A stretch of 64,000 nt of DNA from assembly GCA_001683845.1 (NCBI GenBank), contig LXQI01000007.1:62001-126000 (forward strand), in the 5' to 3' direction. The notes beneath the pieces were generated by a model. It had not been told where the DNA came from, ran no database searches, and saw only the letters and a program-made list of their open reading frames with translations. Positions 42,461-51,595 of this stretch are shown here, in pieces. Source of the DNA: Erythrobacter sp. ANT-B3C2. GTDB taxonomy: Bacteria > Pseudomonadota > Alphaproteobacteria > Sphingomonadales > Sphingomonadaceae. A program made the translations under genes and the position numbers. The first letter of the stretch is position 1, and every line of letters begins with the position of its first letter.

Positions 42461-42820
42461 TTAGCGCCCCTGGCGCACGCAGCGCAGGCGGCCCGGCTGC
42501 CCGACCTCCATCCGGCGCATGAAAGTGGCCGAGATGAGCTGATATTGCTCGCCACTGCGCGGCCCGCTGGTGAAGGTCAGCACATTGCCGCGCCGCAGGT
42601 AGGTGCCCGCCCCCTGCGCCGAGGAATAGCGCGAGGCGCTCTCGATGCTAAAGCCCAGCTCCTCCTGCACGATCCCGCGCGGGCCCGCGGCATCCCCCGG
42701 CAGTTCGCACACATAGCGCCCCTGCCCGACGGTGCCGATCGGCCCCACCGCCGCGGCGGATGCGGCGAGTGGCGCGGCGCACAGCACCGCAAGCGACAGC
42801 GAGAAAACAGCCCCCTTCAT
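42461..42820 (-). CDS. Hypothetical secreted protein
   Basis: A 119-residue product with a clear signal peptide ('MKGAVFSLSLAVLCAAPLAASAAA', cleavage near residue 24) and a small mature domain with two cysteines ('RYVCELPG' and 'GRLRCVRQG') that could form a disulfide. I know no function. The longer track ORF extends into the divergent efp gene; the ATG at 42820 gives the signal peptide. Confidence 0.7.
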   Translation of the reverse strand: MKGAVFSLSLAVLCAAPLAASAAAVGPIGTVGQGRYVCELPGDAAGPRGIVQEELGFSIESASRYSSAQGAGTYLRRGNVLTFTSGPRSGEQYQLISATFMRRMEVGQPGRLRCVRQGR

Positions 42821-42916
42821 CGGCAGCCCTATACAGCCGGTCCGCTTGCATTGCCATGAACGCCGCCACCCGCTAGTGCGCGGCACCTTTCCCGACCAGA
42901 CCCAAGGTTTTGCGCG

Positions 42917-43480
42917 ATGAAGATCAGCGGCGTGGACATCCGTCCCGGCAACATCCTCGAATATGAAGGCGGCATCTGGAAGGTCGCCAAGATCCAGCAC
43001 ACCCAGCCGGGCAAGGGCGGGGCCTACATGCAGGTCGAGATGAAGAACCTGCAGGATGGCCGCAAGACCAACGTGCGCTTCCGCAGCGCCGACACGATCG
43101 AGCGCGTCCGGCTCGACACGCAGGAATACCAGTTCCTCTATGCCGAAGGCGACATGCTCGTCTTCATGGACAAGGACACGTACGAGCAGATCCAGCTCCC
43201 CGCCGATCTGCTGGGCGAGGCCGTTGCCTTCTTGGAAGACGGCATGGAGGTGACCCTGGAACTGTGGGACGAAAAGCCCATCAGCGTGGCGCTGCCCGAG
43301 CAGATCGAGGCCACCATTGTGGAGGCCGATGCGGTGGTGAAGGGGCAGACCGCCTCCTCCAGCTTCAAGCCGGCGATCCTCGAAAACGGCGTGCGCGTGA
43401 TGGTGCCGCCGCATATCGGGGCGGGCACGCGTATCCTGGTCGACGTGTACGAGCGCACCTATGTCGGCAAGGCCGGCTGA
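42917..43480 (+). CDS. efp: Elongation factor P
   Basis: Translation factor that relieves stalling at polyproline stretches; 187 residues, three OB/KOW-like domains. '[23 protein letters not shown]' starts domain I, with the loop lysine K33 in 'QPGKGGAY', the position modified in other bacteria. '[29 protein letters not shown]' closes domain III. How K33 is modified here cannot be told. Confidence 0.97.
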   Translation: MKISGVDIRPGNILEYEGGIWKVAKIQHTQPGKGGAYMQVEMKNLQDGRKTNVRFRSADTIERVRLDTQEYQFLYAEGDMLVFMDKDTYEQIQLPADLLGEAVAFLEDGMEVTLELWDEKPISVALPEQIEATIVEADAVVKGQTASSSFKPAILENGVRVMVPPHIGAGTRILVDVYERTYVGKAG

Positions 43481-43490
43481 AGGCTGAGTT

Positions 43491-44327
43491 ATGGCAGCGA
43501 TTTCCGGTCTCATCCGCGTCATGGAAAAGGCCGCCCGCAAGGCCGGCGGCCGGCTGCGCCGCGACTTCGGCGAGGTCGAGCAGCTGCAGGTCAGCCGCAA
43601 GGGCCCGGCCGACTTCGTCTCCCGCGCCGATCGCCACGCCGAACGCACCCTATGGGACGAGTTGCGCGTGGCCCGGCCGGACTGGGGCTTTGTGCTGGAA
43701 GAGGGCGGCACGATCGAGGGCGATCCGCGTCTGCCGCGCTGGATCATCGATCCGCTCGATGGCACCACGAATTTTCTTCACGGAATCCCGCATTTCGCCA
43801 TCTCCATCGCGGTGCAGGAGCCCGCGCTAGACGGCAAGGGAGCGGATGGCAGCGGCTGGGGCGATGTCACCGCCGGGCTGGTCTACCAGCCGATCACCGA
43901 CGAAAGCTTCTGGGCCGAAAAGGCCCGTGGCGCGTGGCTGCAGGATGCGCGGCTGCGCGTCTCCGGCCGGCGCCAGTTGTCGGAAGCGCTGGTCGCCACC
44001 GGCATCCCGTTTCACGGTCACGGCAATTTCGCCGAATGGTTCGCGATTCTCGCGCAGATCGGCCCGCAGGTCGCCGGTATCCGCCGCTTCGGCTCGGCCG
44101 CGCTGGATCTCGCCTGGGTCGCGGCGGGCCGGTACGACGGGTTCTGGGAAAGCGACCTCCAGCCATGGGACACCGCGGCGGGCTGCCTGCTGGTGCGCGA
44201 GGCCGGCGGCTTCGTCACCGATTACCGCGGCCGCTCCCTGCCGATCTGCGCCAAGCAGCTGATCGCCGCCAACGATCCGCTCCATTCGCGCCTTCACAAG
44301 CTGGTCGCCGGCGCCCTGCGCGACTGA
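43491..44327 (+). CDS. suhB: Inositol monophosphatase family protein
   Basis: A 278-residue Mg-dependent phosphatase: 'EEGGTIEGD' (metal site), 'RWIIDPLDGTTNFLHGIPHFAISIAV' and 'ESDLQPWDTAAGCLLVREAGG' are the three family motifs. Substrates could be inositol-1-phosphate, fructose-1,6-bisphosphate or others; SuhB may also act as an rRNA antitermination factor. It starts 10 bp after efp. Confidence 0.9.
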   Translation: MAAISGLIRVMEKAARKAGGRLRRDFGEVEQLQVSRKGPADFVSRADRHAERTLWDELRVARPDWGFVLEEGGTIEGDPRLPRWIIDPLDGTTNFLHGIPHFAISIAVQEPALDGKGADGSGWGDVTAGLVYQPITDESFWAEKARGAWLQDARLRVSGRRQLSEALVATGIPFHGHGNFAEWFAILAQIGPQVAGIRRFGSAALDLAWVAAGRYDGFWESDLQPWDTAAGCLLVREAGGFVTDYRGRSLPICAKQLIAANDPLHSRLHKLVAGALRD

Positions 44328-44411
44328 GCCTGTGGGCTCGGCTCTGCAACGCCGTGCCGCGTTGAGCGTTGATGCCCGGCCACCCTGCCGCTAGGGCAAG
44401 GCATGACGGGG

Positions 44412-44497
44412 GCCCCTGTGGTGGAATCGGTAGACGCGCTCGACTCAAAATCGAGTTTCCTCGTGAAGTGCCAGTTCGAGTCTGGCCAGGGGCACCA
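44412..44497 (+). tRNA. tRNA-Leu (anticodon CAA)
   Basis: An 86-nt class II tRNA: acceptor GCCCCTG/CAGGGGC, D-arm TGGTGGAATCGGTAGACGC, anticodon stem CTCGA/TCGAG with loop CTCAAAA (CAA), a long variable arm, T-loop TTCGAGT, discriminator A and encoded CCA. Confidence 0.96.
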
Positions 44498-44506
44498 ACC
44501 TTGTCT

Positions 44507-44659
44507 GCGCTATCGCGCTTCGCGCTACTTGAGCGCGAGTTCGGTGCGCTACCGCGCTTCGCGCTACTTGAGCGCGAGTTCGGTGCGCTACCGCGCTTCG
44601 CGCTACTTGAGCGCGGGTCTGCGCACCCGCGCTATGCGCTGCCTGAGCGCGGGTTTGCG
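44507..44659 (+). repeat. 39-bp tandem repeat behind tRNA-Leu
   Basis: Three nearly identical 39-bp units (44507, 44546, 44585), beginning GCGCTACCGCGCTTCGCG, differ at only a few bases; a fourth, diverged copy runs to about 44659. Each unit contains GCGC-TTC-GCGC, able to form a small hairpin. No gene is supported here; the ORF readings (RYRASRYLSASSV) are a by-product of the repeat. It lies between tRNA-Leu and the SLC13 gene. Confidence 0.85.
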
Positions 44660-44741
44660 TCGCGACGGCGCCAGCCGCTTGTCGATTGTACTCTGCGCGC
44701 GGGACCGCGGCGGCCAGCCGGTTACTGTCTGAGCGCTCGAC

Positions 44742-46544
44742 GTGGAGCCCTTCGCAGCGCCTTCCTTCCACGCGATCGCGGCGATGGCAGTCACTGTCGC
44801 GATGTTCGTCGCCTTCGCGCGCGGCACCTTCTCCACCGAGATCGTCTCGCTCCTGACCATCGCCGCCATCGCGCTGTTCCTCTACTTCTTTCCGCTGCCG
44901 GGGGAGGGACCCACGGACGGGCTGCAGCTCGCCTTCTCGGGCTTCGGGCATTACGCGCTCATCACCATCTGCTCGCTGATGATCATGGGCCGCGGCCTCG
45001 TCGTCACCGGCGCGCTGGAGCCGGCGGCGCGGTTCCTGGAGCGGATCTGGCGGATCAACACCCAGCTGGGCCTGCTCGTCTCGCTGCTGCTGGCGATGGG
45101 CCTGTCGATGATCGTCAACGATACGCCGGTGCTCGTCCTGCTGCTGCCCATCTTCGTCTCGCTGGCGCAACGCGGCGCCATGCCGGCCTCCAAGACGCTG
45201 ATCCCGCTCAACGCCGCAGTGCTGATCGGCGGCATGGCCACCACCATCGGCACCTCCACCAACCTGCTGGTCGTCTCGATCGCGACCGATCTGGGGATGC
45301 CGGAGATGAGCGTGTTCCACTTCACGCCCATCGTCCTTGCCGCGGCCGTCGTCGCGCTGCCCTATCTGTGGCTGGTCATGCCGCGCCTGCTGGGCGACAA
45401 CAGCCCCGATCAGGTGCAGGCCCAGCGCCGCTTCATCACCCGCCTGCGCGTGCCCGTCGGCAGCGAGATGGTCGGCAAGCGGATGGAAGAGGCGATGGTC
45501 GGCCTGCCCGAGGATTTCGCCTTCGAGGAACAGCCCCGTGGCGCGTTCGAGGCAGGCCAGCGCCTGCGCATCTCGGGCACGCATGAGGCGCTGGAGGAAG
45601 CTCTGCGCCAGCTCAAGGGGCAGGTCGCACCCGGCTGGGTGATCGACCGCATCCGCCGCACCGCCACCAGCCGCAGCGAAGATGTACAGGTGGTGGAAAT
45701 GGTCGTCACCGCCGATTCGCGCATCGTCCACCGCACACTCGCCACCTCGGGCATCGCAGACCTTTACGGCGTCGCGGTGATCGGCATCCACAAGCCGCAA
45801 AAGCTGATGCACAACGAACCCTTCGACGAGCGCGGAGACATTCGCCTTGCGGAAGGCGACGTGCTGCTGGTGATGGGCCTGCAGGACGGGCTGACGGAGT
45901 TCGCCACTGCCGATAGTCTGCTCCAGCTCGAAGGCGCGAGGGAGGTGCCGCGCCGCTCCAAGGCGGTACTGGCCGCGGCGATCATGTTCGGCTCGGTCGG
46001 ATTCGCCTCGATCGGCCTGCTACCCATCGCCATTGCGGCGCTTGGCGGGGCGATCGCGATGTTCGTCACCGGCTGCGTGAAGTTCGACCGGGTGGGCCGC
46101 GCCCTCTCGGCCAAGGTCATCGTTCTGGTGGCGGCGAGCATCGCTATCGGCCGGATTATCCTCGATAGCGGAGCGGCCGAGTGGCTGGGAGCCCTGATGG
46201 CCAGCGGCCTCCAGCACCTTGTCCCCGCCGCGGTGCTGGCGTGCATCATGCTGTTCGTGACGCTGCTGACCAACTTTGCCTCCAACGCCACCGCCGCCAC
46301 CGTGGGCACGCCGATCGCCTTCGCCATCGCCGCGCAGCTGGGGTTGCCCGCAGAGCCGCTGATCCTCGCCGTGCTGTTCGGCTGCAACCTCTGCTACGCC
46401 ACGCCGATCGCTTACCAGACCAACATGCTCATCATGGCCGAGGGTAGCTACGAGTTCCGCGATTACCTGCGCACCGGCGTGCCGCTGGTCCTGCTGATGG
46501 TCGTCACGCTGAGCATCCTGCTGGTGATCAGCTACGATATGTAG
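44742..46544 (+). CDS. SLC13 family permease with central TrkA-C domains
   Basis: A 600-residue divalent-anion:Na+ symporter-type protein. Membrane halves (about 1-215 and 410-600) contain 'MIVNDTPVLVLLLPIFVSLA', 'GMATTIGTSTNLLVVSIATDLGM' and, in the second half, 'NFASNATAATVGTPIAFAIAAQ'. Two cytoplasmic RCK/TrkA-C domains (about 225-395) sit between, e.g. 'RLRVPVGSEMVGKRMEEAMVG' and 'ADLYGVAVIGIHKP'. Such proteins carry sulfate, carboxylates or other anions; substrate unknown. The start is GTG (44742); ATG 14 codons later is an alternative. Confidence 0.88.
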   Translation: MEPFAAPSFHAIAAMAVTVAMFVAFARGTFSTEIVSLLTIAAIALFLYFFPLPGEGPTDGLQLAFSGFGHYALITICSLMIMGRGLVVTGALEPAARFLERIWRINTQLGLLVSLLLAMGLSMIVNDTPVLVLLLPIFVSLAQRGAMPASKTLIPLNAAVLIGGMATTIGTSTNLLVVSIATDLGMPEMSVFHFTPIVLAAAVVALPYLWLVMPRLLGDNSPDQVQAQRRFITRLRVPVGSEMVGKRMEEAMVGLPEDFAFEEQPRGAFEAGQRLRISGTHEALEEALRQLKGQVAPGWVIDRIRRTATSRSEDVQVVEMVVTADSRIVHRTLATSGIADLYGVAVIGIHKPQKLMHNEPFDERGDIRLAEGDVLLVMGLQDGLTEFATADSLLQLEGAREVPRRSKAVLAAAIMFGSVGFASIGLLPIAIAALGGAIAMFVTGCVKFDRVGRALSAKVIVLVAASIAIGRIILDSGAAEWLGALMASGLQHLVPAAVLACIMLFVTLLTNFASNATAATVGTPIAFAIAAQLGLPAEPLILAVLFGCNLCYATPIAYQTNMLIMAEGSYEFRDYLRTGVPLVLLMVVTLSILLVISYDM

Positions 46545-46700
46545 CCTGTGTTGCCCGCGTGATCGCGCCCGTGGCGGAGCGCCGGTCGAGGAGCGAATGC
46601 CGCACTGTACCGGCGCAAGACACTGGGTTGTTAAGCATTCCTCCCTAGGAACCGCCGCGCTCGTTGCTGGTTTGGCGCGCAGCACGTGGGAGATAGCTAG

Positions 46701-46994
46701 ATGACCGAAGAACGCATCGTCGAAACCCGCTCGCCCGAGGGGCAGAGCAACACACACACCACCGTCATCACCGATGGCGCATCCGAGAGCCGCCGCAGTA
46801 GTGGCGGGGGCATGCTGGTGATCCTGCTGGTGGTCGCGCTGGTCGCCATCGCGGGCATCTGGATGATGACCAATGTTGGCGGAGCCGAGATCGCCAAGGA
46901 CAATGCGATCGCCGATGCCGCGGGCGAAGTCGGCGCCGCCGCCGGAGAGGTTGGCGCGGCCGCGCAGGATGCCGCAGGCGCCGTCACCGACTGA
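46701..46994 (+). CDS. Small single-pass membrane protein of unknown function
   Basis: A 97-residue protein: polar N-terminus rich in Thr/Ser/Glu, one transmembrane helix ('GGMLVILLVVALVAIAGIWMMT', about 36-57) and an Ala/Gly/Glu C-terminus with a repeated 'AAGEVGAA' pattern. No family recognised. A GGGAG site precedes the ATG and codon use is normal, so it is probably real. Confidence 0.65.
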   Translation: MTEERIVETRSPEGQSNTHTTVITDGASESRRSSGGGMLVILLVVALVAIAGIWMMTNVGGAEIAKDNAIADAAGEVGAAAGEVGAAAQDAAGAVTD

Positions 46995-47042
46995 TCCGGC
47001 GCTCCGTCCCATGCCCCTCGAACGGGGCGGATACGCAAACAC

Positions 47043-47080
47043 GCAGGTGGAGGGCGGGCCTTGGCTCCTTCTCCACCTGC
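47043..47080. terminator. Inverted repeat between convergent genes
   Basis: A perfect 10-bp inverted repeat, GCAGGTGGAG/CTCCACCTGC, with an 18-nt loop lies between the convergent small membrane protein and DUF475 genes. There is no T-tract on either side, so terminator function is only suggested by position. Confidence 0.35.
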
Positions 47081-47097
47081 TGCGGGGAAATGGGCCG

Positions 47098-48177
47098 CTA
47101 GTCCGCCCCCAGGCCAGGCACTGCCGCCGCTTCCCGCTCGGCGTGCTTCCTGTGCCGGATCGACCACCACAGCGAAATGCCGATCAGCACCGCGCCAATC
47201 AGCCCGGTGATGGTCTCGGGAATATGGAACCGGGCGGACAGCAGCATGATCGAGCCCAGCACGATGATGGCCCAGAACGCACCGTGCTCGAGGAAGCGAT
47301 ATTGCGCCAGCGTCCCCTGCTCCACCAGGTGGATGGTCATGGACCGCACGAACATGGCCCCGATCGAAAGGCCCAGCGCGATCACGATCATGTTGTTGGA
47401 AAGCGCGAAAGCGCCGATCACCCCGTCGAAGCTGAAGCTGGCATCGAGCACCTCGAGGTAGAGAAACCCGCCTAAGCCAGAGCGCACGACCAACCCTGCG
47501 GCCTTCTTCGCCTCCTCGCGCAGCCTGAGCCAGGTGCCCAGGGCATCCACCGCGATATAGGTGACGAGGCCCAGCAGCCCGGCGGTGAGGAAGGTCAGCG
47601 CATCCTCTGCCGGCAGCATCGAGGAAATGCCCCACAGCACCACCAGCAGCAGCGCGATCTCCATCGCCGGCAGCACCGAGACGCGCACCAGATGTTTCTC
47701 GATCGCGGCAATCCAGTGCACCTCCTTGTCGGCATCGAAGAAGAACTTCAGGCCCACCATCGCCAGGAAGGCGCCGCCGAATCCGGCGATTCCGATATGC
47801 GCGCCCGAGACGATGCGCTCGTATTCCACCGGGTTGTTCAGCGAGAGATCGATGGTCTCCAGCGGCCCCAACCCGGCGGCGATCGCCACGATCGCGAGCG
47901 GGAAGAAAATCCGCGTGCCGAACACGGCGATGGCGATGCCCCACAGCAGGAAGCGCTGCTGCCACACCGGATCCATGTCGCGCAGCACGGTGGCGTTCAC
48001 CACCGCATTGTCGAAGCTGAGCGAGACCTCGAGAATCGAGAGGACCACGATGATCCACAGCATCGCGGCCATGCCGCCCACCGTCCCGGTGCTCGCCCAG
48101 CCATACCAGGCGCCCAGCGCGATGCAGGTCACCGTGAAGACAAGCGAGAATTTGTAGAAGCGCAGCAGCGTGGCCAT
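47098..48177 (-). CDS. DUF475 (TerC-like) membrane protein
   Basis: A 359-residue multi-pass protein. 'EVSLSFDNAVVNATVL' and 'SFSFDGVIGAFALSNNMIVIALGLSIGAMFVRS' resemble the paired acidic motifs of the TerC/DUF475 family, thought to move or sense metal ions. Around nine helices; the central charged loop is 'WLRLREEAKKA'. No tellurite-resistance genes are nearby, so a specific function is not supported. Confidence 0.88.
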   Translation of the reverse strand: MATLLRFYKFSLVFTVTCIALGAWYGWASTGTVGGMAAMLWIIVVLSILEVSLSFDNAVVNATVLRDMDPVWQQRFLLWGIAIAVFGTRIFFPLAIVAIAAGLGPLETIDLSLNNPVEYERIVSGAHIGIAGFGGAFLAMVGLKFFFDADKEVHWIAAIEKHLVRVSVLPAMEIALLLVVLWGISSMLPAEDALTFLTAGLLGLVTYIAVDALGTWLRLREEAKKAAGLVVRSGLGGFLYLEVLDASFSFDGVIGAFALSNNMIVIALGLSIGAMFVRSMTIHLVEQGTLAQYRFLEHGAFWAIIVLGSIMLLSARFHIPETITGLIGAVLIGISLWWSIRHRKHAEREAAAVPGLGAD

Positions 48178-48323
48178 CGGCGGGCGGGCACCTGTGATCG
48201 ATCGAAAAGTGTGGAGCGGCAGCTAGAGGCTCAGCCCGTCGCCTGCAATCACCTGAGTAGAAGCTCTACCTGGCGCAGAAGATCCACACTTTCGGTCGTG
48301 CCGCGCGTCGGCGAGAGCGCGGA

Positions 48324-48363
48324 GGTGCTCCCGCCTCCAAGCCCAGCTTGCGCCGGGAGCACC
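48324..48363 (-). terminator. Hairpin downstream of panB
   Basis: A perfect 10-bp stem (GGTGCTCCCG/CGGGAGCACC) with a 20-nt loop starts 8 bp after the panB stop. No T-tract follows on the minus strand, so this is a weak call. Confidence 0.35.
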
Positions 48364-48371
48364 CCGCGCCG

Positions 48372-49238
48372 TCAGTCTTCGCGGTAGATCGCTTCCGGCC
48401 CCGGAAAGCTGCGCTCGCGCACCTCGTGGGCATAGCGCTCCACCGCCTCGGCGATGGTCTGGCGCAAATCCGCATAGCGCTTCACGAAGCGCGGCACCCG
48501 CTCGAACATTCCCAGCATGTCGTCGGTCACCAGCACCTGCCCATCACACCGCGGCGAGGCGCCGATGCCGATCACCGGGCAGCCCACCGCCTCCGTCGCG
48601 CCGATGGCGATCGGCTCCATCACCCCCTCCATCACGATGGCGAACGCGCCCGCCTCGTCGAGCGCCCGCGCATCGCTCACGATCTTGGACGCCTCGGCCT
48701 CACTGCGCCCGCGCGCGGCATAGCCGCCCAGCACGTTCACCGCCTGCGGGGTCAGCCCCACATGGCCCATCACCGGAATTCCGCGCTCGACCAGAAAGCG
48801 CACGGTCGGCGCCATCGCCGCGCCGCCCTCCAGCTTCACCGCCGCCGCGCCGCTCGCCTTCAGCAGCCGCACAGCGCTGGCGAACGCCTGCTCCGGGGCC
48901 GCTTCGTAGCTGCCGAAGGGCATGTCGATCACCACCAGCGCATGGAACGATCCGCGCACCACCGCCGCCCCATGCGCCTCCATCATCTCCAGCGTCACCG
49001 GCACGGTGGAAGGCAGGCCGTAGATCACCTGCGCCAGCGAATCGCCCACCAGCAGCATGTCGCAATGCTCGTCGAGCAATTGTGCCTGTCGCGCAGTGTA
49101 AGCGGTGAGCATCACGATTGGCTGGGCAGTGGCGCCATCCACCTTTCGTCGGCGGATCGCCGGCACGGTCAGCCGCCGCATCGGCTGGGGCGTGGGGTGG
49201 GCGCGGCTGGTGGCGGTATCGAGCTGGTGGATGGACAT
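48372..49238 (-). CDS. panB: 3-methyl-2-oxobutanoate hydroxymethyltransferase
   Basis: First committed step of pantothenate (CoA) synthesis; 288 residues. '[34 protein letters not shown]' and '[11 protein letters not shown]', 'AVKLEGG', '[18 protein letters not shown]' and '[15 protein letters not shown]' are PanB signatures. The ATG at 49238 is a reasonable start; the track start adds 24 unlikely residues. A further in-frame ATG at 49181 is possible. No panC or panD is adjacent. Confidence 0.94.
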   Translation of the reverse strand: MSIHQLDTATSRAHPTPQPMRRLTVPAIRRRKVDGATAQPIVMLTAYTARQAQLLDEHCDMLLVGDSLAQVIYGLPSTVPVTLEMMEAHGAAVVRGSFHALVVIDMPFGSYEAAPEQAFASAVRLLKASGAAAVKLEGGAAMAPTVRFLVERGIPVMGHVGLTPQAVNVLGGYAARGRSEAEASKIVSDARALDEAGAFAIVMEGVMEPIAIGATEAVGCPVIGIGASPRCDGQVLVTDDMLGMFERVPRFVKRYADLRQTIAEAVERYAHEVRERSFPGPEAIYRED

Positions 49239-49417
49239 GGCCCGCACTTGTAGCCGCGCGCGGCCCGGTGCGCAAAGCACCCTGACAGGTTGCCGTTTCT
49301 TGGTGTGCATTGCGGTAAATGCCCATTGCCACCGTCACAAAACTGCATAGAACTGCGCGCCGCGGGCTGGCGGAGTGAGCGGGGACTCACTGGGCCCGGC
49401 GGGGAGCCTGATTGCCC

Positions 49418-50995
49418 ATGATACTCGGCCGTGTGAAGCCGCTCGATGCCATTCTGGCGACGGCCCGCAAGAAATCGCTGCACCGCACGCTCGGCGCCTT
49501 CCAGCTAATGCTGTTCGGTATTGGCTGCATCATCGGCACCGGCATTTTCGTGCTCACCGCGGCGGGCGCGCAGAAGGCGGGCCCCGGCCTGATGCTGGCC
49601 TTTGTCATCGCGGGCCTCGTGTGCATCGTGGCGGCGCTCTGCTATGCAGAGATCGCGGCGATGATCCCGGTCGCCGGCTCGGCCTACACCTATTCCTACG
49701 CCACCACGGGTGAGATGCTCGCCTGGACGGTCGGCTGGGCGCTGATCCTCGAATATGCCATCGCCGCCGCGGCCGTTTCGGTCGGCTGGTCGGGTTATTT
49801 CGCAGGCACCATCCTCAACGAGTTTTTCGGATTAGAGTTGCCCCGCTGGCTGGCCGCGGGCCCGCTGGCTCTGGGTGGACAGCCGGGTGGCTTCATCAAC
49901 CTGCCGGCGATGATCATCGCCCTGCTCGTCACCTGGTTGCTGATGGTCGGCACCAGCGAGAGCGCGCGGGTCAATGCCGTGCTGGTGGCCATCAAGGTGA
50001 TCGCGCTGACCGTCTTTATCGGGCTTACCCTCACCAGCCCCTCCTTCGATACAGACCAGTTCAACCCGTTCCTGCCTGCGGGCGTGTTCGGCGGCTTCGG
50101 TTCGGGCGTCGGCGCGGTCGGCGCGGCGGCAACGATCTTCTTCGCCTATGTGGGCTTCGATGCGGTCTCCACCGCGGCGGAGGAAACCAAGAACCCGCAG
50201 CGCAACGTGCCGATTGGTCTGGTGGGTTCGCTGCTGTTCTGCACCGTCTTCTATATCCTCGTGGCGGCGGGCGCGATCGGTACGATCGGCGGCCAGCCGA
50301 TCATGGGCCCGGGCGGCGTCCCGTTCCCCGCCGGCTCGGAAGCGCTCGCTCGCCAGTGCGCCATGCCGCAATATGCCGCGATGCTGGTCTGTTCGGACGA
50401 GGCGCTGGCCCACGTGCTGCGCCAGATCGGCTTTTCGGGCATCGGCAATGCGCTGGGCATCGCCGCTTTCCTCGCTTTGCCCTCGGTCATCCTGGTGCTG
50501 CTCTTCGCACAGACCCGCGTGTTCTTCGTGATGAGCCGCGACGGATTGCTGCCCGAAGGTCTGTCCAAAGTGCATCCCAAGTGGCGGACGCCCTATGTCG
50601 TCACCGCGATCACCGGCGTGATCGTGGCGATCGGCGCGGCGTTCTTCCCCGTGGGACAGTTGGCGGATATCGCCAATGCCGGCACGCTCTACGCCTTTCT
50701 GATGGTGGCGGTGGCGGTGATGCTGCTGCGCAAGCGCGAGCCCGATCGCAAGCGCGATTTCCGCACCCCGGCCATCTGGTTCGTCGGCCCGGCCACGGTG
50801 CTGGGTTGCGCCTTCCTGTTCGTCAACCTGCCCACCGCGGCGATGCTGGTGCTTCCCATCTGGACGGGGATCGGCCTGCTGATCTACTTCGCCTACAGCC
50901 GCCGCAACAGCCATCTGGGCAAGGGCATCGTCGAGGTGGTGGACGATATCGAGGGCGACGGGACCATGATCCCGATCGATCCGCCCCGCAATTGA
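49418..50995 (+). CDS. Amino acid permease (APC superfamily, cationic amino acid type)
   Basis: A 525-residue transporter with about twelve helices. 'LGAFQLMLFGIGCIIGTGIFVLTAAGAQKAGPGL' is the APC helix-1 signature; 'FFAYVGFDAVSTAAEETKNPQRNVPIGL' and 'FAQTRVFFVMSRDGLLPEGLSKVHPKWRTPY' are typical of the CAT/YfnA branch. I start at the ATG 49418; a TTG two codons upstream with GGGGAG in front is equally close. The substrate amino acid is unknown. Confidence 0.9.
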   Translation: MILGRVKPLDAILATARKKSLHRTLGAFQLMLFGIGCIIGTGIFVLTAAGAQKAGPGLMLAFVIAGLVCIVAALCYAEIAAMIPVAGSAYTYSYATTGEMLAWTVGWALILEYAIAAAAVSVGWSGYFAGTILNEFFGLELPRWLAAGPLALGGQPGGFINLPAMIIALLVTWLLMVGTSESARVNAVLVAIKVIALTVFIGLTLTSPSFDTDQFNPFLPAGVFGGFGSGVGAVGAAATIFFAYVGFDAVSTAAEETKNPQRNVPIGLVGSLLFCTVFYILVAAGAIGTIGGQPIMGPGGVPFPAGSEALARQCAMPQYAAMLVCSDEALAHVLRQIGFSGIGNALGIAAFLALPSVILVLLFAQTRVFFVMSRDGLLPEGLSKVHPKWRTPYVVTAITGVIVAIGAAFFPVGQLADIANAGTLYAFLMVAVAVMLLRKREPDRKRDFRTPAIWFVGPATVLGCAFLFVNLPTAAMLVLPIWTGIGLLIYFAYSRRNSHLGKGIVEVVDDIEGDGTMIPIDPPRN

Positions 50996-51025
50996 CCGGC
51001 CCGCCGCCGCTCGAGGCGCGGCGTC

Positions 51026-51071
51026 AAAAAAAAGGGTCCGCGCCTGGATATCGAAACCCGGGCGCGGACCC
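51026..51071 (-). terminator. Rho-independent terminator of the PEP-CTERM pseudogene
   Basis: An 11-bp stem GGGTCCGCGCC/GGCGCGGACCC with a 16-nt loop, followed on the minus strand by eight T residues. It lies 26 bp after the stop of the decayed PEP-CTERM gene and is its original terminator. Confidence 0.85.
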
Positions 51072-51097
51072 ATTCATTCATCGAGCGAAGCGCTCAA

Positions 51098-51595
51098 TCA
51101 GGCATAGGCGACGGTGGTGCGGGTGGCAGCACGGCGACGCATTGCTGCGCCGATCGCGCCGAAACCGATGATCATCATCGCCCAGGTGGCCGGCTCCGGC
51201 ACCGCCGAGATCATCCCGGAGGCAACCGGGAGCGCAGCCGAGTAATTGCCTTGCATGCCGTTGATTTCATGGGGCGTCCCCACACCCGCATTCGGATCGA
51301 CAAAGGCGCCGTGCAGCACGATCTCGCGGAAATCCAGCGGGAGCAGATCGGCACCATTGAAGCCGCCGCAAAGATCGAAGTGTCCGTAAGGTCGAACATC
51401 ATCGAGTAATTGAGGATCCCGCCGGGAGTATTTCCGATGCCAGGCAGATTCAGGATAATTGGCCCGTAGAACGGCACGCCCTCGGCAACCTCGATAAAGC
51501 CGTCACCGTCGGTGTCTGCAGAGGGAGGGGGGGTTAACCGAGTTGATCGGCACGCCCATCCCATTGAAGCGCCCATGGATATGCGCGACATGCGG
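51098..51595 (-). pseudogene. PEP-CTERM secreted protein remnant, frameshifted and 5'-truncated
   Basis: Three consecutive pieces in different minus-strand frames join into one protein: 'HIHGRFNGMGVPINSVNPP', then 'SADTDGDGFIEVAEGVPFYGPIILNLPGIGN', then 'LPLDFREIVLHGAFVDPNAG' through to the sorting signal 'VPEPATWAMMIIGFGAIGAAMRRR'. The pieces resemble CHRD-like extracellular proteins anchored by PEP-CTERM/exosortase. One shift coincides with a run of seven C/G near 51525, the other is near 51370. The N-terminus and signal peptide are missing because a truncated hydrolase gene abuts it. The homopolymer shift could be a sequencing error; the truncation could not. Confidence 0.75.

Noticed and set aside
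44507-44659. CRISPR array
   Set aside because: The units are contiguous tandem copies with no unique spacers, and no cas gene is present.
44403-44732. ORF with repeated 'RYRASRYLSASSV' peptides
   Set aside because: It begins in tRNA-Leu and is a read-through of the 39-bp DNA repeat; no start signal or protein character.
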